The notes: generated by a model not told the origin, from the sequence alone. A DNA stretch of 64,000 nt from an uncultured Chitinophagaceae bacterium (GCA_937958995.1 CALGAP010000006.1:62001-126000); one strand, 5' to 3'. Counted from the first letter of the stretch, positions 17,128 through 26,392 are shown. Made by a program: numbers and translations.

Positions 17128-18003
17128 TTAGGCGCCCAGGAAGCTTCTCAGGGCCTTGGCGCGTGAATTGGTTCTGAGCTTGGTGATCGCTTTGTCCTTG
17201 ATCTGGCGTACACGTTCACGGGTCAGGTTGAACTTTTCCCCGATATCTTCCAGGCTCATCGGGTGATCAACACCAATACCAAAGAAATAACAAATCACCT
17301 CTTTCTGCCTTTCGGTCAGCATTTTCATCGAACGTTCAATCTCCTGTTTCAGGGATTCATTGTGCTCGATGTTGGTGTTGGCGTGCTCCGCATTCGGGTT
17401 GGCCAGCACATCCACCAGGGTGTTGTCTTCTCCCTCAGACAAGGGCGTATCCATGCTCACATGTCGGGCCGATATACCCAATGTGGCCGATACCTCTTCT
17501 GTTTCCAATTCCAGCATTTCTGCCAGCTCTTCCGGCGACGGTTCGCGCTCGAACTCCTGCTCCAGCTGCGAAAACGCCTTCTGGATCTTGTTGGTCAAAC
17601 CTACCTTGTTTAAAGGAAGACGAACGATTCGGCTTTGTTCGGCCAAAGCCTGGAGAATACTCTGCCGTATCCACCACACAGCATAAGAAATGAACTTAAA
17701 CCCACGGGTCTCATCAAAGCGCTGTGCCGCTTTAATAAGGCCTAAATTACCCTCATTAATGAGGTCGGGTAACGAAAGGCCCTGGTTTTGGTACTGCTTG
17801 GCTACGGATACTACGAACCTTAAGTTAGCTTTCGTCAGTTTGTCGAGCGCCGCCTGATCACCTAATTTGATCTGCCGGGCCAAACGCACTTCTTCTTCGG
17901 GTCCGATTAATTCTACTTTTCCGATTTCCTGCAAGTACTTTTCAAGGCTCTGAGATTCACGATTCGTAATTGATTTCGTGATCTTGAGTTGACGCATACT
18001 CAT
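17128..18003 (-). CDS. rpoD: Primary RNA polymerase sigma factor RpoD/SigA
   Basis: 291 residues (289 if the second ATG at 17997 is used, which matches the usual Bacteroidota start MRQLKITKSITNRE). Region 1.2-2.4 is intact (LRFVVSVAKQYQNQGLSLPDLINEGNLGLIKAAQRFD and the WWIRQSI block). Regions 3 and 4 end with the helix-turn-helix LEDIGEKFNLTRERVRQIKDKAITKLR. The lack of region 1.1 and the short length are typical of the primary sigma factor of this phylum, which reads TTTG-N19-TAnnTTTG promoters such as those seen here. It has its own terminator. Confidence 0.96.
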   Translation of the reverse strand: MSMRQLKITKSITNRESQSLEKYLQEIGKVELIGPEEEVRLARQIKLGDQAALDKLTKANLRFVVSVAKQYQNQGLSLPDLINEGNLGLIKAAQRFDETRGFKFISYAVWWIRQSILQALAEQSRIVRLPLNKVGLTNKIQKAFSQLEQEFEREPSPEELAEMLELETEEVSATLGISARHVSMDTPLSEGEDNTLVDVLANPNAEHANTNIEHNESLKQEIERSMKMLTERQKEVICYFFGIGVDHPMSLEDIGEKFNLTRERVRQIKDKAITKLRTNSRAKALRSFLGA

Positions 18004-18314
18004 AGGTAGGCCATTTTAAAGGGTTTTAAAGGCTTTACAGCTTATAGCCCATTCAAAACGCTGGCTCACCCCCTTTTCTTATGTGCCTCTTCAGCTAGTT
18101 GTATCACAGATTATTGCATTTTACCATTTTATACGCGCCCGCAATAAATAAAAACACCTTAACACTTTGGCTCTCAAAAACTTGATGATTTTATCCCCAT
18201 TTTTTAGTTCACTTGCCCATTTTGGGACAATACCCGCAAAAAAAATTTTTGCGGTACTATATATTTTCTATTATTGCAGCATTGGTACTGAAAAAAGATC
18301 AATACAAGGGTTAG
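18004..18314. other. Intergenic region between rpoD and the START-like gene
   Basis: 311 bp of AT-rich sequence with no gene. It should hold the divergent promoters of rpoD and the gene at 18315. It contains a perfect inverted repeat, CCGCAAAAA-AAA-TTTTTGCGG at 18234-18254, which could be an operator or a terminator-like hairpin. TATTATTG at about 18268 is a weak -7 candidate for the plus-strand gene. No exact TAnnTTTG was found for rpoD. Confidence 0.5.
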
Positions 18315-18695
18315 ATGAGTAAGAAACAACAATTTACGCTAGAGTATCCGGTTAGATGTTCTCCATCCATACTGTTCGAATTCCTTAGCACTCCCGCCGG
18401 CCTGCAGGAGTGGTTTGCCGATAAAGTTGACGAGCGTGACAATGTGTTTAGTTTCTCCTGGAATGGTGCTACCGATAAAGCAGAGGTTGTAGAGGCAGAA
18501 GAAGAAAAATTCATCCGCTTTCACTGGCTGCATGCTCCCAAAGATGAATATTTCGAATTCAGAATTGAAAAATCAGAGGTAACTAACCAAACGATACTCG
18601 TAATTCGCGACTTTGCCGAAAAAGGCGACGTGAAAGATCAAAGCCAGCTTTGGGACTACCAGGTGAAAGATCTTTTTCACCGGCTCGGCAACTGA
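18315..18695 (+). CDS. START-like (AHSA1/Bet v1 fold) domain protein
   Basis: 126 residues, a single domain. The N-terminal FTLEYPVRCSPSILFEFLSTPAGLQEWFADKVD motif and the later strand pattern match the small START-like proteins conserved across Bacteroidota. Such folds bind hydrophobic ligands, but the ligand and role are unknown. No signal peptide. The 3' end overlaps the convergent gene by 19 bp. Confidence 0.85.
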   Translation: MSKKQQFTLEYPVRCSPSILFEFLSTPAGLQEWFADKVDERDNVFSFSWNGATDKAEVVEAEEEKFIRFHWLHAPKDEYFEFRIEKSEVTNQTILVIRDFAEKGDVKDQSQLWDYQVKDLFHRLGN

Positions 18696-19270
18696 TTGCC
18701 CGTAATATTATAAATCACCTCATACAATTCCACCAGCAATAATTTTACCCGGCTCCACTGCTCCAGCGAAATCCTGGCCGACAATTTACAAAACGAACCC
18801 GCATTGAGCATTTCCCTCAATGTGGCCTGCCCCACCGTTGCTATCGGCACATAATTATCTTCCGTAAACTCGTGCCGCCACTCATCATTGCTGATGCAAA
18901 CATGAAATCCATATTTCTCCAGCAACGGCAGGTTATCCAAAATGTCTTGCTTATGCTGCTGCAGGTAGCTGCCCTTGCAATGCAGCGTTACGCTGAAAAA
19001 GTTTCCCCACCAGAAAAATACCCGCACGGCAAATACTTCTTGCCTACTGAATATTCTCGGGTAATCCAGCATCACCCAGGGTAATCCCAGGTAGTTTTCT
19101 CCCCTCGAAATTTTTGCCGAAGGTCCCACGCCATAATTCACCAGTTCCGCCACCTGCCCAAACATTTCATACACCTTCCCGATGATCCTGTTCTTTGTTA
19201 AAAGAATCTCCGCATTCTGCACCAACTCCATTTCTGCATCCGAAAGCTGTATTTTTGCGTTATTTTCCAT
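18677..19270 (-). CDS. Hypothetical cytoplasmic protein
   Basis: 197 residues from ATG 19270. The longer frame to 19339 is rejected because a TATCTTTA element lies 5 nt before 19270. There is no signal peptide or membrane helix. Aromatic-rich strands in the middle (VRVFFWWGNFFSVTLHC) and a helical C-terminus are visible. I do not recognise a family. It is divergent from the LptF/G permease and overlaps the START-like gene at its 3' end. Confidence 0.7.
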   Translation of the reverse strand: MENNAKIQLSDAEMELVQNAEILLTKNRIIGKVYEMFGQVAELVNYGVGPSAKISRGENYLGLPWVMLDYPRIFSRQEVFAVRVFFWWGNFFSVTLHCKGSYLQQHKQDILDNLPLLEKYGFHVCISNDEWRHEFTEDNYVPIATVGQATLREMLNAGSFCKLSARISLEQWSRVKLLLVELYEVIYNITGNQLPSR

Positions 19271-19275
19271 TCTCC

Positions 19276-19283
19276 TAAAGATA
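19276..19283 (-). promoter_or_regulatory. Candidate -7 element abutting the gene ending at 19270
   Basis: On the minus strand TATCTTTA-GGAGA-ATG; one mismatch to TAnnTTTG. The GGAGA could alternatively serve as a ribosome-binding site in a leadered mRNA. Confidence 0.35.
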
Positions 19284-19336
19284 TGAGAGAAGATTGAAGA
19301 GAGAACAGGGAAGGATGAACGGGGAATTATGAAAAA
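19278..19336. repeat. GAACAGGGAA-type intergenic repeat
   Basis: Short GAAGA/GAACAGGGAA/GGATGAA words related to the inverted repeat at 14853-14972 fill the gap before the LptF/G permease gene. Confidence 0.35.
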
Positions 19337-19339
19337 CAA

Positions 19340-20800
19340 ATGATAAAAAAGCTAGACATACTCGTCCTCCGGTCTTTCATCGGGCCGTTTGTCGCTACTT
19401 TTTTCCTGACCTTATTCGTTTTGATACTGCAGTTTTTCTGGCTGTGGATTGACGATTACGTGGGAAAAGGTATCGATGCCAATACCATGCTGCGCCTCAT
19501 CGTATACCTGAGTGCAACGCTGGTGCCCATGGCGCTGCCGCTGGCCATCCTGCTTTCTTCGATCATGACCTTCGGCAACCTGGGCGAGACTTTTGAACTG
19601 GTGGCGATCAAATCGGCAGGTATAGGTTTGCTGCGATTCATGCGACCACTGCTGATTGTTTCCTTATTACTGTCGGCGCTGGCTTTTCTTTTTAACAATA
19701 ACGTGATACCGGTAGCCACGCTCAAGATGAAGACGCTGCACTACGACCTGGTGAACAAGAAGCCGGCTTTTGACCTGAAAGAAGGCGTTTTTTATACTAC
19801 CATTCCCGGCTATGCCATCAAGGTAGCCGAAAAGGAAAAAGATTCCATACTGCGCGATGTAATCATTTTTGAAAGCAATCCACAAGGCCCGCAGGATAAT
19901 ATCATCGTTGCCGAAAGCGGCATTATGCGGGTAAGTAAAGACAAAAAATTTTTGGAGCTCACGCTTATCAATGGGTGGCGCAACGAGGAAAGAGGCGCAC
20001 GATACAGCACCAACTCCGACTTTATACGCATGGGTTTTAAGGAGTATAAAAAAATGATCGACCTGAGTTCGCTGGGTCTCAACCTTACTCCCGACAGCAT
20101 CTATAAAGACCGCTACGAAATGCTGAGCGTGCGCCAGCTCGGCAAGGCCATCGATTCGCTGGAACGATATGACGTGAAATACCGCGAGCGCGGCCAGCGC
20201 GAACTGATGCCTTATCTACCCATACTGAAATATATCGACACAGGCTGGAGAGACGTAAAGGCCCCGCCGCTGCCCGCTGCGGCCGATTCGTTTCAACACC
20301 TGGTGCCCGACAGCATACGCAGGCAGGTGGTGGAACAAACCATTAGTTATGCGGGCAGTTTAAAAAATGCTATCGAAGGCATGGCCATCGACTATAACGT
20401 GTACCGGAAAGATTTGCGCCTGCACCTGATGACCTGGCATGAAAAATTCACGATGTCTGCAGCCGTGCTGGTATTGTTCCTGATTGGCGCGCCGCTGGGT
20501 TCCATTGTGCGCAAAGGGGGTATTGGTACGCCGGTAGTATTTGCGGTGATATTTTTCGTGATATTTTTCCTGCTCAACAACTTCGGTAAAAAATTCGTGA
20601 AAGAAGATGTGTTGCAGCCCGCCGCGGGTATGTGGCTGGCCACCGCAGTGCTGGTGCCCATCGGTCTTTTCCTGATTTACAAAGCGCTGCACGATTCGCA
20701 GCTTTTCAATAAGGAAATATATTTCCGTCTTTTCCGCTGGATCAGGCGGCTATTTACCCGCCGGCATGCCGCCGCCCGCGTAAAACCTTCCGCTACATGA
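19340..20800 (+). CDS. LptF/LptG-family lipopolysaccharide export permease
   Basis: 486 residues. The N-terminus (LDILVLRSFIGPFVATFFLTLFVLILQFFWLWIDDYVGKG) and the helices near 60-120 match the YjgP/YjgQ family. A long periplasmic beta-jellyroll region lies at about 130-380, then three C-terminal helices (SAAVLVLFLIGAPLGSIVRKGG). With LptB2 it extracts lipopolysaccharide or related lipids from the inner membrane. Whether it is F or G cannot be decided. It has no other lpt gene nearby. The gene is divergent from the hypothetical gene at 18677-19270. Confidence 0.9.
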   Translation: MIKKLDILVLRSFIGPFVATFFLTLFVLILQFFWLWIDDYVGKGIDANTMLRLIVYLSATLVPMALPLAILLSSIMTFGNLGETFELVAIKSAGIGLLRFMRPLLIVSLLLSALAFLFNNNVIPVATLKMKTLHYDLVNKKPAFDLKEGVFYTTIPGYAIKVAEKEKDSILRDVIIFESNPQGPQDNIIVAESGIMRVSKDKKFLELTLINGWRNEERGARYSTNSDFIRMGFKEYKKMIDLSSLGLNLTPDSIYKDRYEMLSVRQLGKAIDSLERYDVKYRERGQRELMPYLPILKYIDTGWRDVKAPPLPAAADSFQHLVPDSIRRQVVEQTISYAGSLKNAIEGMAIDYNVYRKDLRLHLMTWHEKFTMSAAVLVLFLIGAPLGSIVRKGGIGTPVVFAVIFFVIFFLLNNFGKKFVKEDVLQPAAGMWLATAVLVPIGLFLIYKALHDSQLFNKEIYFRLFRWIRRLFTRRHAAARVKPSAT

Positions 20801-20845
20801 TGATGTAGTGCCGGGACGATTTCATTTTTCTATATTGCAAAGCAC

Positions 20846-21481
20846 ATGCTGACGCGAATATTGCTATACGACGACAACGATGCTTTGCGCCAGAGCATCC
20901 AGGCAATGATCAGCGATGAACACGATATGGAATTCATCGCCGGCATGCCCAATGCCGAAACGGTGGAAACCGATATTAAAGAGCTGGAGCCCGACGTGGT
21001 ACTGATGGATATTGATATGCCTACGGTAAATGGCGTGGAGGCTGTGAAGCGTATTCGCCGCATCAACGAGAGCCTGCCCATCATCATGCTGACCGTCTTT
21101 GATGATAATGAAAATATTTTTAAAGCCATCTGCGCCGGCGCCTCGGGTTATATTCTAAAAAGATATGCCTCTATCGAAATTCCCGACGCCATCCGCAACG
21201 TACTCACCGGCGGCGCGCCCATGACGGGCACCATCGCCCGAAAGGTGCTGCAGATGATACCGCGCGCAGTGACCACCAACGAAGAAAAAACCGATCTCTC
21301 CGAAAAAGAAATCAGCATACTGCAATTGCTGGTGCAGGGATATAGTTATAAAATGATTGCCGCGCAGTTGAAGATCAGTCACGATACCGTACGTTTTTAT
21401 ATCAAAAAGATCTACGACAAATTACATGTGCACTCTGCTACCGAAGCGGTATCAAAGGCTATTAAAGATCGTCTGATCTGA
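20846..21481 (+). CDS. NarL/FixJ-type response regulator
   Basis: 211 residues. The receiver domain has the acidic pocket DDND (9-12), phospho-acceptor Asp55 in VVLMDIDMPTVNG and the TVFDDNENIF / YILKR switch region. The LuxR-type HTH is at about 148-205 (LSEKEISILQLLVQGYSYKMIAAQLKISHDTVRFYIKKIYDKL). The usual K of the switch is present. No histidine kinase lies next to it, so it is an orphan in this window. TATATTGC before the ATG resembles a -7 box. Confidence 0.92.
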   Translation: MLTRILLYDDNDALRQSIQAMISDEHDMEFIAGMPNAETVETDIKELEPDVVLMDIDMPTVNGVEAVKRIRRINESLPIIMLTVFDDNENIFKAICAGASGYILKRYASIEIPDAIRNVLTGGAPMTGTIARKVLQMIPRAVTTNEEKTDLSEKEISILQLLVQGYSYKMIAAQLKISHDTVRFYIKKIYDKLHVHSATEAVSKAIKDRLI

Positions 21482-21502
21482 ATTATTCTTCTTATACATT
21501 AT

Positions 21503-21851
21503 GTGACAGGAAATATCCGTATCAACGGGTCAGGCAAACTGCTGCACAGTTCCACCGGCAACTCCAACATGATTCCCATCTGCTACGGAACCGTAAGCAT
21601 CGCAGGCGTGATTCAAAGCGGCAGCGGCAATTTCACCGTCAGTCAGCCTTTACCTGGAAGATACCATATAGCCATAACCGGTGAAGACTATTACTATGCA
21701 CAGTATACCACTGCAATAACGCCCGTATCTTCCACCGTCCCGCTTATAGCAACCACGGGCAGCGGTACCGGCAATTTGCAGGTATATATTCATAATCTCT
21801 CGGGGTCAATGGTAAGTGCACCCTTTTAATTTTGTGGTGTGCAAACAATAA
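21503..21851 (+). pseudogene. Probable remnant of a beta-rich protein, frameshifted
   Basis: The frame starts at a GTG (21503), 21 bp after the response regulator, and ends at TAA 21827-21829 after 108 residues. The sequence is rich in G, S, T and aromatic strands (GRYHIAITGEDYYYAQY) like a secreted beta domain, yet it has no signal peptide. At the CCCTTTT run (21821-21827) a one-base change lets the frame continue as AP-FNFVVCKQ to TAA 21849-21851, a more natural end. I infer a truncated or decayed gene; it could instead be a real short protein. Confidence 0.35.
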
Positions 21852-22008
21852 GCTGCAGCATGGCTTTTTAGCCGCACGCTGCCCCTGGGCGGTTTCAAAA
21901 GCTACCAGAGATCGTCCGCTCTCACTATGTGTTTCCATGCCGTTTACTAAGTGAGGTGAGCAGGTCAGGAAAAATTGTCCAATTTTAAACTTGTTATTTT
22001 ACTGGCTT

Positions 22009-23553
22009 ATGAAAAAAATACTTCTACCGCTTTCCTTTCTCGCAATTGGCCACCTGGCGCTGGCCCAGCCAGTGATGTATGTGCAAAGTGGAGTGAAAAT
22101 AAATGTGCAGCGCGACGCGCTACTCACATTGAAAGGTGGCATATACCTGGCCCCGGATGTTGAGCTGATCCATCATGGCACCATAACAGTTGGCGATCAT
22201 AGCGATGGACGTTCCTCCGACTGGGTAGATCACGCGGGTATCAATTATTTACATGGCGACGGCACCCTTATCTTCAATGCTACCGGCCCGCAAATCCTGG
22301 AAAGTGGGAATTCAGTTGGAAAAATTGTGGTGAATAATGGCGGGCTTACCGTCCTTGGAAACGTAGCTGCCGATCGCTGGAATCTCACAAAAGGTGTCGT
22401 CCACATCCCCTCAGATTCTACGGAGATAGTAATCATGGACCCCGGGAACGACGCAATAGAAGCCGGTCCCGGCAATGAGGATTTCTCCAAAAGTTGGTTC
22501 AGCGGCCGCATTTGCCGGGTGATAAACTCAGTGACAAATAACACTTATATTCTTCCAATGGGCGATAGTTCGCGTGTATATATAGCGGAACTTGATAACC
22601 TAATGGCCGATCCAATTTCAGATGTTCTTTTTCTTAGAGCGACATTCGGACCTAAACAAGGAGATGATGTGGGCCTGGTAGTCACTGAAGGTGGCTCAGT
22701 TTATACCAGCATTCACGATGCGGGCGTTTGGTATTTTTCTCCTGATATACAACCTTCGAGTGGTAAGTTCAACCTGAAACTACACCTGAACGGATTTGAC
22801 GGCCTCCAGGATAATGCATTCACTATTCTTACCCGCCCCGAATTGTCCAGTAATGCGGCCCACTGGGTAGTGCCACCTGGATCTTCGGTAAATCCTAACG
22901 GCGGTGCGGGACGTATGGTAGCCGATGGATATGCACAACGTAATGACTTAAGCCAGTTCGGCCAGTTTGGTATCGGCCTTCTTTCTGCCGCACTACCTGT
23001 TACGCTTACACGTTTTGATGCGACGCGCCTGAATCAACTGAAAGTAAATCTTACCTGGGAAACCTCGAGCGAACAATACAACCGTGGCTTTTATATTGAA
23101 CGCAGGCTGGATAATGAAACCGTCTTTACCGAAAAAGATTTTGTGCCCTCGCGGGCAACTGATGGCAACAGCAACCACCAGCTTAATTATCGCTACATCG
23201 ATGCCAATGGTTACGGTGGCATCAGTTACTACAGGCTGAAACAGGTTGACCTCGACAACAGGGCTCATTATTCACTCATTAAAGCAGTGCATGGCCTGGG
23301 TGAATCTTCGGTCAGCGTGATGATATGGCCCAACCCCAACCAGGGACAATTCAGCATTAAGATGGACGGCATCAACGAAAGCAAGGATGCCCTGATCATG
23401 GACATGAACGGTAAAGTGGTGCGCAGGCTCGTATTGAACGGCCAGCAGCAGGTAAATATCAACGGACTTACTGTAGGAACATATATTCTTTCCATACCCA
23501 ATGCCTTTGGCCAGGGAAGTCATTTCACTGAGAAAATTGCCGTGGTACGATAA
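22009..23553 (+). CDS. Secreted protein with T9SS type A sorting domain
   Basis: 514 residues. The ATG at 22009 starts a signal peptide (MKKILLPLSFLAIGHLALAQ). Residues 25-320 are strand-rich with no known domain recognised. A fibronectin-like region (TLTRFDATRLNQLKVNLTWETSSEQYNRGFYIERRLD) follows. The last 80 residues, beginning VMIWPNPNQGQFSI, are a type A T9SS C-terminal signal. It is therefore exported by the PorU/PorV system and anchored or released at the surface. The CDF gene follows after 8 bp. Confidence 0.88.
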   Translation: MKKILLPLSFLAIGHLALAQPVMYVQSGVKINVQRDALLTLKGGIYLAPDVELIHHGTITVGDHSDGRSSDWVDHAGINYLHGDGTLIFNATGPQILESGNSVGKIVVNNGGLTVLGNVAADRWNLTKGVVHIPSDSTEIVIMDPGNDAIEAGPGNEDFSKSWFSGRICRVINSVTNNTYILPMGDSSRVYIAELDNLMADPISDVLFLRATFGPKQGDDVGLVVTEGGSVYTSIHDAGVWYFSPDIQPSSGKFNLKLHLNGFDGLQDNAFTILTRPELSSNAAHWVVPPGSSVNPNGGAGRMVADGYAQRNDLSQFGQFGIGLLSAALPVTLTRFDATRLNQLKVNLTWETSSEQYNRGFYIERRLDNETVFTEKDFVPSRATDGNSNHQLNYRYIDANGYGGISYYRLKQVDLDNRAHYSLIKAVHGLGESSVSVMIWPNPNQGQFSIKMDGINESKDALIMDMNGKVVRRLVLNGQQQVNINGLTVGTYILSIPNAFGQGSHFTEKIAVVR

Positions 23554-23561
23554 AAAACCAG

Positions 23562-24599
23562 ATGCGGGAGGCAGCCACGCTTCCCGTATCTTATCTTAGC
23601 GCAAAATTGCCTGCATTGGAAAGCGGCCAGCAAAATTTGCGCGTTCAAAAATGGGTAGTCACCGTTGCGGTAGTGCTGTTCATTTTGAAAATGATCGCCT
23701 GGATTCTTACCCATTCCGTGGCGATACTGACCGATGCGCTCGAAAGCACCGTCAATGTGGTAGCGGGCTTTATCGGTCTCTACAGTTTATACGTGGCCGC
23801 CAAACCCCGCGACGAGAATCATCCGTATGGTCATGGTAAAGCCGAGTTTCTGTCAGCTGCCGTTGAAGGCACGTTGATCAGTATTGCAGGACTGTTGATC
23901 GTTTACAAGGCCATTGATAATTTCATCAACCCCACTCCCATTCGTCAACTGGATTACGGCATTTATCTCGTAGCCGCCACCGCGCTCATCAATTACATCA
24001 TAGGATATGTTGCGGTAAAAAAAGGAAGAAAAAACAATTCCCTCGCGCTTATCGCGAGCGGAAGGCATCTGCAGTCAGATACCTGGTCGACGGTGGGGTT
24101 AATCGTCGGACTGGCACTCATACTCATTACCGGCAAAGTGTGGCTTGACAGTGTGGTGGCCATTATTTTTGCTTTCATTATTTTATATACCGGCTATCGG
24201 ATCCTGCGCCGTTCGGTAGCGGGCATTATGGATGAAGCGGATGAAAAACTGCTCACGCGCATGCTTGAGAGACTGAATACACATCGCCGCGAAAACTGGA
24301 TCGACCTGCACAATTTCCGCATCATCAAATACGGCAGCACGCTGCATATAGATTGTCACCTTACCGTGCCCTGGTACCTGAACGTAAGAGAAGCACATAC
24401 CGAAGTGGAGGCTTTAGGCACGCTGATCAGAAACGAATTCGGCGACGCCATTGAATTATTTGTTCATACCGATCCCTGCCTCGACTTTTCATGCCCCATT
24501 TGCATCAAAACCGGTTGCAACGTGCGCCGACATCCTTTCGAAAAGAAAAAGGAATGGACGCTCACCGACATCCTCAGCGACAAGAAGCACCGATTGTAA
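23562..24599 (+). CDS. Cation diffusion facilitator (metal efflux) with Cys-rich tail
   Basis: 345 residues, about six membrane helices. CDF features seen: AILTDALESTVNVVAGF in helix 2, HPYGHGKAEF in the loop after it, and GRHLQSDTWSTVG in helix 5, which together form the metal site. A cytoplasmic C-terminal domain (about 215-310) is followed by a cysteine-rich segment (CLDFSCPICIKTGC, about 307-320). The CxxxxCxxCxxxxC pattern may bind metal. It exports divalent cations such as Zn2+ or Fe2+ by proton antiport; the specific ion is not readable. A TTG at 23607, preceded by TATCTTAG, is an alternative start. Confidence 0.88.
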   Translation: MREAATLPVSYLSAKLPALESGQQNLRVQKWVVTVAVVLFILKMIAWILTHSVAILTDALESTVNVVAGFIGLYSLYVAAKPRDENHPYGHGKAEFLSAAVEGTLISIAGLLIVYKAIDNFINPTPIRQLDYGIYLVAATALINYIIGYVAVKKGRKNNSLALIASGRHLQSDTWSTVGLIVGLALILITGKVWLDSVVAIIFAFIILYTGYRILRRSVAGIMDEADEKLLTRMLERLNTHRRENWIDLHNFRIIKYGSTLHIDCHLTVPWYLNVREAHTEVEALGTLIRNEFGDAIELFVHTDPCLDFSCPICIKTGCNVRRHPFEKKKEWTLTDILSDKKHRL

Positions 24600-24611
24600 G
24601 CGGGTTCTTGC

Positions 24612-24619
24612 TATCTTCG
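24612..24619 (+). promoter_or_regulatory. Candidate -7 element of the dipeptidase gene
   Basis: TATCTTCG, one mismatch to TAnnTTTG, 15 nt before the ATG at 24635. It lies just after the CDF stop codon. Confidence 0.4.
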
Positions 24620-24634
24620 CCGAAAACACACACT

Positions 24635-26002
24635 ATGCAGGCCTGGAAAGAATATCAGGAAAAGAATAAGGAACGTTTTCTGAACGAATTGCTGGAGATG
24701 TTGCGCATACCCTCAGTAAGCGCCAACAGTGAACATAAGGGCGATATGAAAAAATGCGCCGAGATGGTGAAGCAGCGTTTGTTGGAAGCCGGCGCCAGCA
24801 AAGCAGAAGTTATTCCCACCGATGGACATCCCGTAGTATATGCCGAAAAAATTATTGATCCTTCCAAACCCACGGTGCTGGTATATGGCCACTACGACGT
24901 GCAGCCACCCGACCCGCTGGAACTATGGAACAGTGGTCCGTTTGATCCCGTGATCAAAGACGGAAAAATATTTGCGCGCGGCTCGGCCGACGACAAAGGG
25001 CAATTCTATATGCACGTGAAGGCGTTGGAGATTTTAACCAAAACAAATTCTCAACCCACCAATATCAAATTCCTGATTGAAGGTGAAGAAGAAGTGGGCT
25101 CTCCCAACCTCGGGAAATTTGTTGCCGCGCACAAAGACCTGCTGGCATGCGAGGTAATCCTGATCAGCGACAGCGCCATGCTGAGCATGGAAAATCCTTC
25201 CATGGATATTGGCGTGCGCGGACTGGCGTATATACAGGTGGAAGTTACAGGTGCCAACCGCGACCTGCACAGCGGCGTGTACGGCGGCGCAGTAGCCAAC
25301 CCCATTACAGCGCTCGCGAAAATGATTGCCAGCTGCCACGATGAAAATAACCACATCACCATACCCGGTTTTTATGACGACGTAGTGGAAGCCACACCAG
25401 AAGAACGAAAGCTGATGGCGCAGGCACCCTTCGACGAAGAAGAATACAAAAAGGAACTGGGCGTAAAAGAACTCTGGGGTGAAAAAGGTTTTACCACCAA
25501 CGAAAGAACAGGTATTCGTCCCACGCTCGAACTCAACGGCATCTGGGGCGGTTATACCGGCGAAGGTTCCAAAACCGTGTTACCAGCGAAAGCTTACGCA
25601 AAAATCTCCGCGCGACTGGTTCCGAATCAATCATCCGAAAAAATAACAAAGCTGCTATTAGAGCATTTCAAAAAAATTGCTCCGCCCGGCGTTACTGTTG
25701 AAACCTTCGAACTGCACGGTGGCGAACCCTATATGACGCCGATCGATTCAAAAGCTTACCAGGCGGCTGCCAAAGCTATTGAAACCACTTTCAGCAAAAA
25801 ACCAATCCCCGTGCGTGGTGGCGGAAGTATTCCTATCTGTTCTATCCTGGAAAAAGAATTAGGCGTGAAAATTGTGTTTATGGGTTTTGGGCTGGACAGC
25901 GATAACCTGCACTCACCGAATGAAAAATTTGACCTGGTGAACTTTTACAAGGGTATCGAGACCATTCCCTACTTCCATAAGTATTTTGCGGAAATGAACT
26001 GA
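24635..26002 (+). CDS. M20 family dipeptidase
   Basis: 455 residues from ATG 24635, which aligns with the family start; the longer frame from 24491 overlaps the CDF gene. Zinc-site motifs are present: LVYGHYDVQPPD, RGSADDKGQ, EGEEEVGS and a C-terminal LHSPNEKFDL histidine. A lid/dimerisation domain (about 190-370) with DLHSGVYGG is typical. It hydrolyses dipeptides in the cytoplasm, like carnosinase or PepV-type enzymes. The next gene starts 6 bp after its stop, so the two are probably cotranscribed. Confidence 0.92.
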   Translation: MQAWKEYQEKNKERFLNELLEMLRIPSVSANSEHKGDMKKCAEMVKQRLLEAGASKAEVIPTDGHPVVYAEKIIDPSKPTVLVYGHYDVQPPDPLELWNSGPFDPVIKDGKIFARGSADDKGQFYMHVKALEILTKTNSQPTNIKFLIEGEEEVGSPNLGKFVAAHKDLLACEVILISDSAMLSMENPSMDIGVRGLAYIQVEVTGANRDLHSGVYGGAVANPITALAKMIASCHDENNHITIPGFYDDVVEATPEERKLMAQAPFDEEEYKKELGVKELWGEKGFTTNERTGIRPTLELNGIWGGYTGEGSKTVLPAKAYAKISARLVPNQSSEKITKLLLEHFKKIAPPGVTVETFELHGGEPYMTPIDSKAYQAAAKAIETTFSKKPIPVRGGGSIPICSILEKELGVKIVFMGFGLDSDNLHSPNEKFDLVNFYKGIETIPYFHKYFAEMN

Positions 26003-26008
26003 TGAGTT

Positions 26009-26392
26009 ATGGCAGAAAAAGAAAAGCTGCGGCTCGACAAATACCTCTGGGCCATTCGTCTTTTTAAAACGCGCACGCTGGCGGCTGCCGCCTGCGACAC
26101 TGGCAAGGTGAAATACGAAGGCACGCAGGCCAAGGCCTCCAGGCAGGTTCACGTAGGCGACGAATACGAAGTGAAGACCGAAGCCAAGCGCTGGCGCATC
26201 AAAGTCGCCGGCCTGCTGCACAACCGCGTAGCCTATTCCGAAGCCATCAAGTACTATATCGACATCACACCCGCCGAAGAAATAGAACGCATCCGGTTCC
26301 AGGCCGCTAGTTTCCACACTGGCAAACGCCTTAGCAAAGTGGGCAGACCCACCAAGAAGCAGCGAAGGGACCTGGATCAGTTTCTTGAGTAA
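26009..26392 (+). CDS. hslR: S4-domain RNA-binding protein, Hsp15 (HslR) type
   Basis: 127 residues. The S4 motif LRLDKYLWAIRLFKTRTLAAAACDTGKVKYEG spans the first 45 residues, then VHVGDEYEV, which is the Hsp15 arrangement, and a basic C-terminus. Hsp15 in E. coli rescues stalled 50S subunits carrying nascent chains. It sits 6 bp after the dipeptidase gene and before trmD, whose own promoter lies between. Confidence 0.88.
   Translation: MAEKEKLRLDKYLWAIRLFKTRTLAAAACDTGKVKYEGTQAKASRQVHVGDEYEVKTEAKRWRIKVAGLLHNRVAYSEAIKYYIDITPAEEIERIRFQAASFHTGKRLSKVGRPTKKQRRDLDQFLE

Noticed and set aside
21482..21829. The GTG frame at 21503 as an extension of the response regulator by readthrough
   Set aside because: It is in the same frame right after the TGA stop, but the sequence is unlike any regulator domain and readthrough has no support in the sequence.
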